The notes: generated from the letters alone by a model not told the origin. DNA of 64,000 bases from Toxorhynchites rutilus septentrionalis (GCF_029784135.1 NC_073745.1:197745807-197809806); one strand, 5' to 3'. Shown: positions 24,290 through 36,234, counted from the first letter of the stretch. Made by a program: numbers and translations.

Positions 24290-27144
24290 TCCATAGTGTT
24301 AGTATCCACGAATTCCACGGAAAAGGAAAGAACGAAAAAAAATGTAATTAGAACATGAATGTATTACTAGACGATAAAACAAAGTTTTAACTCTTCTGTA
24401 TTCGCGCGCGAAATCATAACTCGTATGCTCGTGCACGGTGTCGCAGACTGAGCGTTTCTGTGTAATTTTGCTATTGTGTATTTTTAGCCGTTATTGATAT
24501 TTATTTGAAGTAAAAAATATATATTTCAATGAAAAACTTCCAGAAAATATTTTTCTTCAATTTCACTCAGTTTCAATAGTCATTTAATCTAGCCTCCTCA
24601 AAACAGAATTATTGATTCTCGGTCTGTGAGACCGTATGCTCGAGTATAGGAGGGTTAATTAAAGGAAAACATAGGTCAAGCTAATAAATAAAACAATTAT
24701 AATTTGCTGAATAATAATTTATTTTCTGTAAAGTCTGATCAATCAATATCGTTGATTTTTTTCAAGCAAATTTTCATTTCTGAACATGAACATGCAAAAA
24801 CACACCCAACCTAATTATTGTATGCCTCAATTACCTAGAAGTATAAGAGCTATCTATCGAAAATATTGGTCCCTATTATGTAAGTTCAATCGTACGGTCA
24901 ATTCGATGCCTATAACTATCACACCGAGCAAATTTTAGTATTTTTAAATCGATTGAATCTTATTGAAACGAGTCCTTTCTCGAACGTTGTGTGTTGCGAA
25001 TTGCATATTTTGAAACGATGTCGAAATGTTTCCCAGAGTAAAATATCAGGAAAGCAACAAGCAAACCAAACAGCTCAAACAACTATGCCAACAGCTCAAT
25101 GGTAGAAAATTTTGATTTTCTTGGAAATAGCTCGCGTGGCTTCGTAGAAGCAGTTAAAAATGGTTGATTGTTAATTCATTCTTGCTCTCACGAGAACAAT
25201 ACACAAACTGACCATATGTTGCAAGTTGTTTCCTTCTGTCAAAGTACTCATTCCACAGAGTATTCATTGCGAATTCTACCGCGGCGATCTTTTCACAGTC
25301 GTGAAACACTCGTTCACAGGCGATTAAATTTTGTTCCACCTTGTAGTTCCACCATTGTTTCGTGACCATTTCTGAACCACCTCAGTCTTTCTTCAGTAAC
25401 ACATAAAACCAACCACAATGTGAGCGTTTGAAGCAAAAATACAGAAGCAGTCTCCACCAGAGAAGCTGAAAACCGAACCGAACAAAACTGTGCCTCACTG
25501 TGTTGGATCGATATCATGAGTGCCAGCGTTGCCATTGTTCCAGTTTAAACTGGATTCTTCCAGTTTTTTTCTCGATCCAGTCAAACCGTTAAATCTTAAA
25601 ATATTCCAATTTTTTGGAATAATATCCAGTTTCATCCAGTTTTATATATGTGCGCTTCAGGTTTACTCATTTCATGTAAAATAAATTCACAAAATTTCTG
25701 AATATAACCTCAACAACAACCAGGAAAACATGTAAAGTGTGTATTTTTTGCAATGAGTATTGTATCTAAGAATTGGTGTTCATTACTAATACGGCATACA
25801 GGAAATCTACTGTTATCAACTAACTATTAACTGTTTTCTTATTTTCAAGCAGTAATGTGCTATACTGTCTTTGAATTTATATAAATATCAGATATTCTAG
25901 GTCCTCCAAAACATTCTGAAATTCATTCCAATTGATCTACCATTTCAACCACGACTGGTGCAATGTTCATGGCAAGAAATCTTACCCAAAATGGTAACCC
26001 GAACTTAGACGACTAAACACGCTCCAGATCCGCAATCGGCGCGCTTTGCGTAAGGTGCTTTTATATAGCGGCTCTCTGAAAACTTGCTTGGCGCAGATGA
26101 TTTATTACGTCATTGACATCAGTCTGTGCACTTTTCCTATGCACAGACTGTATATTAAAGTTTAGATAGAGTGGTGCGCACACGCTCTAGTATATTATCA
26201 ATGGATTAGTGTCTGTTTCGTGCATATCTTTGCTTGTACGTGTAGGAGATTCTTGCTTCAGTTTCGCAATCGGTGAATTTACGTTAGATTTACAACCAGA
26301 TGGTGCAGTGAGTAAAAATATGATGTTTGTTTTTTTTTTTTGGTTTAAAATTTGTTTGAATTTTTTAGAAAAATCAGAATTTTTCTCCAAATTTCGCGGT
26401 TTCAAACATTCTTTCTAGTCTGAAAAGGTTAGAAAATTGCCAATGTACATTGTTTCATTCATAACATATGACGAATGGCTTGGTATAAGTGTTGTAATTC
26501 AATATCTTTCAGCTTTTTTTCAGTGTACCGATTAAGGGTTTTTTCGTGATACATCGTCACAATTTAGAATAAAATATGGATATTGTTGGACAGTATATTG
26601 TTGATGAGCTTTTGAAAAGACCGTTTAAAAATAGGATTGTGGAAGAGAAATAGGTTTTTGCGAAAATGGATATTCCACGACCAAAATTGAACAAGATAAA
26701 AACGACCTGTGTTAGAAACGGTAAAGTAGTTACACGGAACTTTAAAGGATATGCCAATTTGGATACATCTATCTTCCGCTATAAAAGCTCATTCAGCTAC
26801 CAAAGACCACATCAACAACAGCATGACATGCCGCACGTTTGGGAAAACTCGTATTGAAGATGCGTTAGATCATGCTAATGAAACTGCTCGAACGGCGGGA
26901 GTAGTTATGATAAAATATAAGTTCAAAAACACATGACCCTTCGACATTCGTCATGAACTGAACTTTTTTTTAAATTTTGTACAAGTATTGCCGTCGAAAG
27001 ATTTGTGTCATTGTGAGATGAAGTTCTCTAATTTTCACAAAGTAAAACTAGGAAGTGTTCTATACGAAATCAGAATTTGCCGAGAACAAAATATTGGAGA
27101 TTATATAAACACTTACCGGTAGCAATCTTGACGATATTTTTTAG
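24290..27144. other. unassigned sequence, in part hAT-like remnant
   Basis: No gene with firm support. Near 24402-24660 a GTATGCTCG phrase occurs twice in a dispersed-repeat setting. Near 25540-25650 a CCAGTTT phrase recurs several times. A minus-strand frame at 25154-25369 has an ATG and 71 codons but matches nothing I know. Sequence from about 26660 onward may be the degraded body of the hAT element whose C-terminus lies at 27145, since short frames there are interrupted in all phases. Confidence 0.35.
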
Positions 27145-27342
27145 AAAATTATTTTACTCGCAAAGCTAATACTAACGGTTCCATCAACCACAGCATCTGT
27201 CGAACTAAGTATTTCTGTTATTCGTAGACTGAAGACCTACTTAAGATCAACGATGGGAGAGGAGCGACTGAAAAAGCTTATACTATTGAAAATGAAATGC
27301 TCCTTGAGCTCCAACTTTAGAGTATTTTTTTGGAAAACATAA
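27145..27342 (+). pseudogene. hAT transposase C-terminal dimerisation domain, remnant
   Basis: A 65-codon open stretch, with stops on both sides, encodes LILTVPSTTASVE followed by VIRRLKTYLRSTMGEERLKK and LILLKMK. This is the hAT-family C-terminal dimerisation signature (the zinc finger MYM-type 1-like group), used for transposase multimerisation. It begins just after a TAG at 27142-27144 and ends at the TAA at 27340. The usual Glu-Arg-Ser-Phe after the Ala-Ser-Val is partly eroded (ELSIS). Upstream frames are broken, so this is a dead fossil. Confidence 0.75.
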
Positions 27343-28251
27343 TTGATCGATTTGTCCATCGCACAGAACGAAGAATATCATTACTGTATCGCTAGAAAAA
27401 ATTTAATTGAAAAAATATTTTGTCCTCGAAAACAAGACTGTAATATTATATTTGAGAAATGTCCTATCATACTCCATTGCGCATCGAGACAATGTTATAT
27501 TGAATTTATATACAACATATATCAACTACACACGACTATGAAAAATAGCTCAAAATTAGAATTAGACTCAGAAATGCTTCAAATGCGGTGAAACACGAGA
27601 TAATTCAGCCAATCCATTGAAATTCTTTCATAATAAAAACAATACTCGAGCACTAATTAACCTCCATTTTGAAATTTTGAATAAAAATTTTGGGTCACCG
27701 TGTAGGTGCACAACTAGTCAATTTACTCACGAGACGCCACTGGTTATAAGACTTCCAAATCATTCTGAAGCTCAGAAGATCATATAGTCAAAGTGCTCCA
27801 TTGGCTTAACTGATATGAATATAAAACCCAAGTAACTTTGTTTCCGTTTACATCAATAGGATATTGGTCACTTATTGTGACTCAAAGGATTTTAGCTCTA
27901 AATACTATTAAGGGGGTATTCTAGTGTAGAGACACGCATTTCGGACGTGTTTTCCATCTCCTTTAAAATAAAGCAATCAATATTTTCCATTATATCAGAT
28001 TCTGAACCTCGGACAAGTCAGAAACATGTATTTTGGCAAAATGGCGGTCGTTTGAAGAAATAAATGCGGTTTAGAACGCTTTTTCTTACGTTTCCCGATT
28101 TTTCTAAAATAGTAAAATTTAAAAAATACAATTTTTTGGAGGTTCATGCGATAGAAAGATGCATGTAGAATGAATTCATATAAATTCGACATGAATCGGT
28201 TCAGTAGAACTTGAGATATCGTGTACGTCAGTTTGAAAAAAAAACTAATGT

Positions 28252-28406
28252 CGAAATGTCGTATTTCTGATCGAAATTTGACGCTTTAGTTAACATACTT
28301 AAAATTATCCAATTTAAGTCAAATATGGCGCATATTTGACTTAAATTGGATAATTTTAAGTATGTTAAATAAAGCGTCAAATTTCGATCAGAAATACGAC
28401 ATTTCG
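28252..28406. repeat. near-perfect palindrome, 76-nt arms, 3-nt loop
   Basis: The left arm 28252-28327 and the right arm 28331-28406 are reverse complements at 75 of 76 positions. The one mismatch is G in TTTAGTTAACA on the left against the T expected from the right arm. The loop is GCG. The outer end of the right arm (ATACGACATTTCGTTTT) resembles the right terminus of the adjacent mariner (ATACGACATTTCTTTTT). The transposase stop codon at 28388-28390 lies inside the right arm. Confidence 0.95.
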
Positions 28407-29360
28407 TTTTGTTCGCAAACTTGTTGCCATTTAGAAGTTAACTTCATTATCTCTCCCTTATAAAACCCCCCTCCTTATTTGCAAAAAACTCAGACAGCCA
28501 GTTTTCGCTAGCCTCTTTTGAGGCCAACTTAGTATCACCAAGAGCGTTTTGCATGGACCGGAAAAGATGATAATAAATTGGAGCCAGGACGGACTATACG
28601 GTGGGTGCAATAAGACATCGCATCCGAGCTCCCGTAGCTTCTGGCGGGTCATCAAAGATGTGTGAGGCCGAGCGTTGTCCTGGTGGAAAACAACACCATC
28701 CCTATTGATCATTTCTGGCCGCTTCTGGTGAATCGCCTGCTTCAAACGGTCAAGCTGCTCACAGTAGAGAACTGAGTTGAGGGTCTGGCCATAGTTGAAC
28801 AGCTCATAGTGGATGATTCCCTTCCAATCCCACCAAACACACAGCAAAACCTTCCTGACCGTCAATCCGGGCTTGGCGATGGTTTGGGCCGGCTCACCGC
28901 GCTTCGACCATGACTTTTGTCGCTATAGGTTGTCGTACGTCATCCACTTTTCATCACCAGTCACCATCGTCTTCAAAAATGGGTCGAGTTTGTTCCGTTT
29001 TAGTAGTGCATCGCAGGCGTTGATTCGGTCTAAAAGATTTATTTTTGCGTCAACGCGTGTGGTACCCATACATTCAGCTTTTTTTTGGAATCCAATCTTC
29101 TGCAAATGGTTCCAAACGGTTTTACTTGGATGATTTCAACGATTTTATCGGTTTCCACGACGATTGGCCTACCAGTACGGGGTGTATCTTCGACAGCCAC
29201 TACACCAGCACGAAATCGATCAAACCAACGCTGTGCTGTGCGAATCGTTACAGTATCGGGTTCATAAACTACAAGAATTTTTTCGGCCGCCTTCGTTGAA
29301 GTTTTACCTCGCAGGTAGTAAAAACGTAAAATAGCGAATTTCTTGCTTGGTGGACTCCAT
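28388..29360 (-). pseudogene. mariner transposase, third locus (several frameshifts)
   Basis: Start ATG at 29360 (MESTKQEIRYF), where a reading-frame break near 29310 already interrupts the protein. In pieces it encodes TAQRWFDRFRAG, the first catalytic Asp in VTGDEKW (near 28950), VWWDWKGIIHYEL, and the second Asp in FHQDNARPHTS (near 28680). At the third catalytic Asp the family sequence YSPDLAP is broken: the frame reads YSPSWLQ, and the other frame resumes with LAP and YYHLFRSMQNAL (near 28585). The C-terminus WLSEFF and LTSKWQQVCEQN runs into the palindrome and stops at 28388. An upstream frame break lies around 29100, and a stop interrupts the segment near 29050. Confidence 0.85.
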
Positions 29361-29551
29361 CTTTGGCACGCTATAACTTGAGACTGAAAAGGACAATCAC
29401 AACACTGTCAAAACGACACTTGTAGCATTTTGTAGCATTGTCGTCTTTAAATAGCCGTATAGTATGACCCGATGCGATAAGTACAACACAAGATATGTTT
29501 AAGTGTTGCCATATATTGACAATATACGACATTTCTTTTTCCCCAACCCAA
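28388..29551 (-). mobile_element. mariner element, third locus, inactive
   Basis: The right (5') terminus reads inward TTGGGTTGGGG from 29551 and is followed outward by TA (29552-29553). The 5' leader shares TAGTATGACCCGAT and ACTGTCAA phrases with the mariner at 1-958, so the two are related subfamilies. The 3' terminus merges with the palindrome at 28252-28406 and a clean TA-bordered left end could not be fixed. Confidence 0.8.
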
Positions 29552-29663
29552 TATGATGTTCGATAAGTCCTTCCTAGGGTATATTCTTGAATGCCTAAAC
29601 TACAGAAATATTAGGGAAAAAATTGATTTTTTTTCAAATTTCTGGACTAGAATACTGCCTTAA

Positions 29664-32464
29664 CGAGAGAAACTTTTCAAATATCTCGATTAAAGATGAA
29701 ATTAGTTTTGATTCTCCATTTTGAATCAGGGCATGGTAGTCATAAGGCGCGTGACGAAAACCGTTCCATTCGTTTTTTGAAATAATTGTTAGTCGGTATA
29801 ACATCATGAGGCCAAGCATTGTCACGAGACTACGACTATTTTCTCCGGCTCTCAGGCATAAATTCAGATATGCAAAATGGTCCTTCGATGGCTCGTAGCT
29901 TCATTTATGTGAATCTTACTTCCTCGTTCTTGGATAAACCCAAATTACTGCAGGGCGCTCGGGAAATGCACCTGAAAATATTGCAACCTAAAATTTACGA
30001 AATATTTTCGAAGTGAATCAAGCACTTATTATTCTATTGTTCAATCAAGTTTAAATGAACCAATTTGTGACGTACAATAAAGTGCAGTACCGAGAATGCA
30101 AGAATACTCAAATAAGGCAGTAAAGCCAGCGGAGACCTACACAATGTGAATCACAGCGCCACTTGATACCCCTGCCATCCATATGTGTGACAGAAAACCG
30201 CAATCCTACGCAAGCTTGCCGGCGGCGACTATCAGTTTGTGGCGTAATTTTCGCATTTTGCATCCAACTATGAAACCACGGCTACATTTCTGTAATTGGT
30301 GGACGCGGCAATTGATTTAATTGCAATTAGTTTAATTACGCCGGAATCACGCGGCGGCTAAGGCAACGTTGTCGTTGTCTACAAGTGCATATCGTATGCA
30401 AATTCCTGTTCGTCTCGCTCGTTGACAGAACAAAGTTGAACATCGCAAGGCACTGTAAGGAGAGCAGAGCATTGCAAGTTTTTCCTGAAACGGTTGATTC
30501 GTAAATTTACCACTCGTGACCAATTTGGCAGGTGTTTTTCACTGCACTGACTGAAACAGAATATCAACATGGATCTTCAGCTATTCGAGGTGTTTATGAA
30601 TTTACTATACACTACCGCTCTCCACAATGTAAGCCTAATGGTCTCAAAATTGGGATGTAATTTATGTTCGCACTCGGTTCGCACGGTACATGAATAATAA
30701 ATAGTGAGCCGGCTGGAAGGAAGACACACACAATCAGGTGCAAATTGTAGGTCGAAGTGCGATAAATCAGTTTCCATAAATGTAATGCATTGTCCCCTAG
30801 GCTCTCGGTTCGGTTTGCTCGCCTGCTCGATTTTGTGGTGTTATAAAACGTGTAAAATTCGCCGCGACCGGATATCGACTCCGTATGGGGGAGCCAAAAA
30901 TCCGGTGTTTTCCCACGTTCGCGTGTCGACAGCGAAGTGGAAATTGTTGTTCAAGCGAATTAACAGGACAACAGAAATGAACCGTGTACAGAATCGCGTT
31001 TACAACCAGGGATAAGTGTGGAATTGGCGGAGGTGCCATCGTTAGAATCGCAACCAACCGTTCCAAATCGGAAAAGTAATGAAGTTTCAGCACTGGAATT
31101 GGATTCATTTGGGGGAGTTTCATGTTGCTGTATCGCCAGAGGCTCGATGACTATTTTTCTTCGGTTCGGTTCCTACATTTTTGTGCTCTGTCGTAATTTA
31201 TAGGTATGTTGTTTTTGGTGACAGTAGTAATTCCAGTGAACTCGTACAAACACCTTAAGTTGCAGAAAATAGATCAGATCCGGAAATTGTTGACGTGTAA
31301 TATTAAAATTATTAATTTACAAAACACAACCGCTCTTAAAACTCTTAAAACTAACTTTATATCCAAAACAACGATGACTACGGCGCTTACGGTCGCCATG
31401 GAACGCAGAGTTGGAATAGAAGAATCAATTAATACAGCGATAACAACACGTAGTCTCCAAATGTGTACCTTTCATAAACACCTCAGAAGTGTCGAAGCTA
31501 AAACAGAGAGCTAACCAAACTACGGCAATATATTTTTAATTAGGTGATAATTATGTTTCCCAACGGCAACCAACCACCATTTTAAAGGCACGGGTAGCAG
31601 ATTCCAACTGCTAGCCTTTAAACAGAATCCCAAACAAAAGCCCGGGAATATTGCTCTGGAACACTGCTGATAAGAGAGCGAACCAAACACACGCAGAACA
31701 CAAAATCTGTTTACATATGCTAATGCGAAGATATCCTGCAGCAAAAAAATGCCTCGTTTCGTGTTGCTGCTGCAAGCTTTGCTTTTACTGCTCGCAACGG
31801 CTTGTCTTTTGTTAGGCTGTCTCTAACCACCCGGGTAGAAATAGGCGTTTTGGAGCGGGGATTTCCTGTGGGAAACGGTACCACAACAATTGGTAAAGTA
31901 TAACTTTGCCGGAGTACGACTCCGTTTTTTGGGTACCATGGTTTTCCATTGACGCAGGAGAGTTGGAGCCCAATCAAAAAGCACTTGAAACAGTGCATAA
32001 AAATCAACTTACAAATGACACACTCTTCATATTTGAGTGACAACACCGAGCGTTTGAATACATGATCTGAGCGTTCCGTTCGGAACTTTAAAGTTTTTCA
32101 TTGTAAAAAAGTGTCTTAGCGATAAAATAGAATTTATTCAGAAAAAAATTCGTGCAATGATTTATCACAAATTTGAAAACTATATTTTAGAACTAAACTT
32201 CCAATGATACAAACCCATTCTCATAGGTGTGAAAGATCATAACCGAAAATTTAATCGCATTTGCAGGACGGAGAAATTTCAGATTTAGTTTCTTTCATAT
32301 CAACTTATTGCACATTTTTCGAATTCCAACTATTTTGAGAATAAACGAATTGCTATTGTCTATCTCCTGTATGCCGTTTTGTCTCATATTACGAATGAAA
32401 ACACAGACATTCTTTGAGGCATAGGCTTCATTTTGACATCATTTACAAGTATCGATACAGCCTA
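29664..32464. other. unassigned sequence, partly GC-richer
   Basis: The 30130-31850 part is clearly less AT-rich than its neighbours and could hold promoter, UTR or conserved non-coding sequence, but no coding exon could be supported. Overlapping frames at 30704-31123 lie on both strands and match nothing known. Positions 32381-32460 hold the phrases GTTTTGTCTCATATTACG and TCATTTACAAGTATCGATAC, which recur in part near 34475 and 34935, so the Helitron at 32465 sits inside a dispersed repeat. Confidence 0.4.
31749..31826 (+). other. 25-codon hydrophobic micro-ORF
   Basis: ATG at 31749 preceded by seven A, then MPRFVLLLQALLLLLATACL and five more residues to TAA. The composition is that of a signal peptide or single membrane helix. 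No splice donor lies inside and no downstream continuation is evident. It is more likely chance than gene. Confidence 0.2.
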
Positions 32465-34089
32465 TCTATATATACAAAAATGGATTTCTGTCTGTCTGTC
32501 TGTCTGTCTGATTCTTATGGACTCGGAAACTACTGAACCGATAGACATGAAAATTTGTATGCAGGGGTTTTTGGGGTCGGGGAAGGTTCTTATGATAGTT
32601 CCCCCTCCCTAAGGGGGGGCTGTCATACAAATGAAACACAAATTTCTGCATTACTCGGAAACTAATCAAGCGAATAACACGAAATTTGGCATGCGGATGT
32701 TTTAGGGTGCAATGAATGGTTAGTGGTTAGACACTCCTGCAATGAATGGTGTCTATGGTCCCCCTTCTCCAAGAGGGGGCTGCCATACAAATGAAACACA
32801 AATTTCTGCATTACTCGGGAATTTATCAAGCAAACGAAACCACAGTTGACATGTGGAAGTTTTAGGACGCAATAAATGTTTCTATGGTGGTTAGGCACTT
32901 CTCCCCCCTCTCTAAGGGGAGGCTGCCATACGAATGAAACACAAATTTCTGCATTACTCGGGAATTAATCAAGCAAACAAAACCACAGTTGACATGTGGA
33001 GGTTTAAGGACGCAATAAATCTTTCTATGGTGGTTAGACACTCCTCCTCCTCTCTAAGGGGGGGGGGACTGCCATACAAATAATACACAAATTTGTGCAT
33101 TACTCGGGAATTAATCAAGCAAACGAAACCAAAGTTGGCATATGTCGGTTTTAGGGTGCAATCAATGTTTCTATGGTGGTTAGGCATTCTTCCCCCTTCT
33201 CTAAGGGGAGGCTGCCATAAAATGAAACACAAATTTCTGCATTACTCAAAAAATATTCAAGCTAAAGGAATCAAATTTGGTATATGGAGGTTTCAGGAGA
33301 CAATAAATGTTTCAATGGTGGTTTGACACTCCTCCCCCTCCCTAAGGTGGGGGCTGCATTACTCGAAAATCAATCAGGCAAACGAAGCGAAATTTGGGAT
33401 GTGAGGGTTCTGGGTACGAGAAATGTTTCTATGATGGTACGACACCCCTCCCTCCTCTGGAATGGAGAGGGAGTCCCATAAAAATAATACACATATTTCA
33501 ACCAAACATATTCTAACCAAATACGACAATTGAAAATTTTCTGAAAACCCTGAAGGAAAATGGGAAAATTCGAAAAACCCAATTCGCATATGTTCTACAG
33601 TTACATTTTGACAAGCGTTGTTAGTCCACTTGATGTTTGCGCTAACGAAATTGATCTTGGTTCGAAAGTGGAAATGGATTTTATTGTGATAAAACGCACT
33701 CCTATATCGTTTTCTATCTATATAAATAAAAATAAATCGCCGAATGTGTTGATAAGAGCAAAACTAGAGAAAGGAATTGTCCGATTTAGGGCTGTCTTCA
33801 TTCTATTATATTTTCTGTATCAAAAATTTATTCCATGTAACGGAGAAACATGTTATTTGCAAGTGAATGAAAAACCTTGCACGAGAATTGTGTCTGAAAA
33901 TAATCTGATATCGGGTTTTGGTAGAAGTACTGAAACTTTATAGTAGAAAATAAATTTAAATGGTAGATCAGAAGATCAATCAATGAACAGTTCTGCGATT
34001 GGACCCATGAACGTGCGCTTAGTAAGAAAACGTTGATGTGATAACGAAAAATAAATTTTGGGCGGGACGAAGTTTGCCGGGTCAGCTAG
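32465..34089 (+). mobile_element. non-autonomous Helitron, complete ends (1.63 kb)
   Basis: It begins TCTATATATACAAAAATGG after an A and ends GCCGGGTCAGCTAG before a T. That fits the Helitron rules of a TC start, a CTRR end and insertion between A and T. A GTCT microsatellite lies at 32490-32510. Next come 5-6 internal tandem units of about 142-160 nt (32640-33360), marked by ATTTCTGCATTACTCGG and by CT-rich GGGGGGCTGCCATAC phrases. The 3' third contains a second Helitron-like start (TCTATATAAATAAAAAT at about 33716), so a shorter, about 375-bp, derivative may be nested or fused. No Rep/helicase is encoded. Confidence 0.85.
32640..33360 (+). repeat. internal Helitron tandem array, 142-161 nt units
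   Basis: The ATTACTCGG phrase recurs near 32655, 32812, 32956, 33102 and 33241, with a further partial unit near 33358. Neighbouring segments (GGTTTTAGGGTGCAAT, TTTCTATGGTGGTTAG) follow the same spacing. Equivalent units occur in the Helitrons at 38056-39295 and 18890-19175. Confidence 0.85.
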
Positions 34090-36234
34090 TAATTTATAAT
34101 ATTAGACATTTGCAAAAAAGTGACAGTCGAAACCAATGATAAAATGTTTGCGGTAGCAAATTCCGTAAAAAGTAAGCATCGTTCATTTTTCAGTTTTTTG
34201 TAGTTTTTTCCAACTATTTTGTTTGTTGTTTTCATGTTAACTGCTAAAGAATGAATGAACCTACAATTAATGGGTGAAAAAATTGATTTTTTATGCAGAA
34301 ATCTTCATTCAAATTAATATCGAAGTAGTGTTCGAAATTTGAACCAAGTTTCTACGCATGCTTCAAATTGCGAACACTTCTTTCTTAAATATGAATTTAC
34401 TGAACATTAATGTTGTAAATAATTTAATATAAAAAAACCCGACAAGTCTTTGGGTTATAGACTTCATTTTAGCATCATTTACAGGTATCGATACCGATAT
34501 TGCGCCCTTGATCCCGAAATCATGAAAACTATAAGAAACCAATACAATCAATAAACAAAACTCATTTTTTTTGTGAGCAGAACATTTCTTTTCCAAAAAA
34601 GACTAACTAATTGACTTCAATTAGATATATCGATCATATAAATCGGTCCAGTAGTTTACAAATTATGATTTTTTAAAAAGATTGCATTTTTGCTGTTCGG
34701 AATTTGAGACAAAAGTGTTTGGAAAGTCAGTGACAAAAATGGGGGTTCGGAATTTGAGACAAAAGTGATTAAACATATTTTTGGTTTTTCACCATGAATA
34801 TGCATTTGTAAATTAATTTTCTTGTAGTCAAATGAAAAAGAAGGCTCAATTGTATTCAGAAATCAAATTAATGTCGCGATAGAGTACAATTTTGAGTAAT
34901 GAGACACTGTTTGGTGGCCTTCATGGCTCAAATGTCCGGAATATGAGACAAAACGGTACAGCCATTCCATACCGAACCGATATAGTGGTTCTAAGATTTT
35001 CGTGAAAATTAGTAGTTTTGTTCCTTATCGCAAAATATTAGATCCGTATTTTTTTTTGTTTTTCATTAAGGTGCTCATTTCCATTTTAAGGTGGTCCAAA
35101 AAATAAAATTTTCCCCTTTTTTCCGAAAATGACATTTTTCAAAAAAAATCATATCTTTTGAACTACTAGACCGATTCAGATGGTCGACATATCAAATCAA
35201 AGCCGTTAAGACTTATATTTCGACGATTTTCATAAAATATTGCCTCTTCTTGGACTACGCGAATTTCAGACTGTTAAACTTATCCACAGCATTATAAATG
35301 ACAATTATATTCACCATAACTTGACAATACCTATAGTAAATCATCAACACATCACATGTTTTATGGACCCTCGCGTTTTAATGCCTTGCCATCTGAAATT
35401 CGGATTATCACACGTTCTGATAATTTTAAATAGAAATTAAAACAATATCTCAAATCAATGACCAATGTTTTCGTCATATAGATCGATGTTTTTTCCTCTT
35501 ATTTCATGGATCCCTTAAAAGATCGTCGGTTTGATTAGGTTTGGAGGATTATTTTCGGTTTCTTTCTCGGGTTTCCCAAAAATAACTCTCAGTCGCCAGA
35601 ATTAAATTTTTATACAAAATACTCGATTATTAACGAACGTTTTTAGAATCACATCACTTACCGCAGTGAATCCTGATTTTTCTTAGCCATTCCCACTAAG
35701 AACTATCGTTTCCATGATAAACGCTAGGGAACCACGCTATAGAGGGCGACCCTTCTGGCCTTCGGGCGGCGAATATCATACTAACATTCCTTCCCTTCCC
35801 CTGGTGACTGTAAGGACGTCGCCGGCTTCGTCATTAACCATTCAAAGCTCGAATCACCGAAAATTGCACAACGAGAATGATTTGCTAGTTCCAAGTGTCA
35901 TTCTGTGTGTTCTTTGTGCAATTTGGTTGGTTCAGGTCAATCACGGAGAGCATCTACGAATTGTACAGTCTACCCAAGCTCAAGCTCAAGCAACACCAAT
36001 GTCAATGACACTGAAAGTCATAACCACCAAAATGTTTATAAAAGGTTATTTTTTCTAGTCAACTTATTTGTTTTCCGGGTAGATTACTTCACGTAAAAAT
36101 CATGTTATCATTATCGCGAGGAGCTACGTCCTCTTTCATCCATCAGCCCATCTCAATGTTTCAGGTGGAAAAAGTGAAAGGTTTTGGACGTTAATATCTC
36201 TTCAAATAATGGATGGATGCCCATGTCATTGTCC
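34090..36234. other. dispersed-repeat fragments, no gene
   Basis: CGGAATTTGAGACAAAAGTG occurs twice (about 34699 and 34746), with a related copy at 34936. Positions 34957-35200 are a plus-strand copy of the repeat also seen at 7156-8369. Positions 35700-36060 hold a GC-richer stretch (GGCCTTCGGGCGGCGAATA) that looks like a repeat end. A frame across 35714-36058 matches no protein I know. Confidence 0.45.
35240..35440 (+). pseudogene. possible non-LTR retrotransposon C-terminal fragment
   Basis: A short open stretch encodes LPLLGLREFQTVKLIHSIIN followed by HHNLTIPIVNHQHITCFMDP. The layout (a helix with an IIN motif, then a basic/hydrophobic tail before a stop) resembles the region after the reverse transcriptase of Jockey/CR1-like elements. 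It abuts the dispersed repeat on its left. The assignment is weak and no catalytic motif is included. Confidence 0.3.

Larger units (their letters stand above)
27912..29659. mobile_element. TTAA-flanked TIR element with a mariner nested inside
   Basis: The left end GGGGGTATTCTAGTGTAGA and the right end (complement GGCAGTATTCTAGTCCAGA) are imperfect inverted repeats. Each is directly bordered by TTAA (27908-27911 and 29660-29663), the target duplication typical of piggyBac-type elements. No piggyBac transposase is visible. The interior from about 28250 to 29551 is taken up by mariner sequence, so this is a MITE-like shell that later received a mariner. Confidence 0.72.

Noticed and set aside
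32486..32512. CRISPR-like short repeats (GTCT units; also GACA near 39251)
   Set aside because: They are simple microsatellites near Helitron 5' ends; no spacers and the genome is eukaryotic.
35650..35700. Minus-strand splice donor (complement of ACTTACCGC) suggesting a short exon
   Set aside because: The donor is good but the acceptor before it lacks a pyrimidine tract, and the implied exon would be about a dozen nucleotides.
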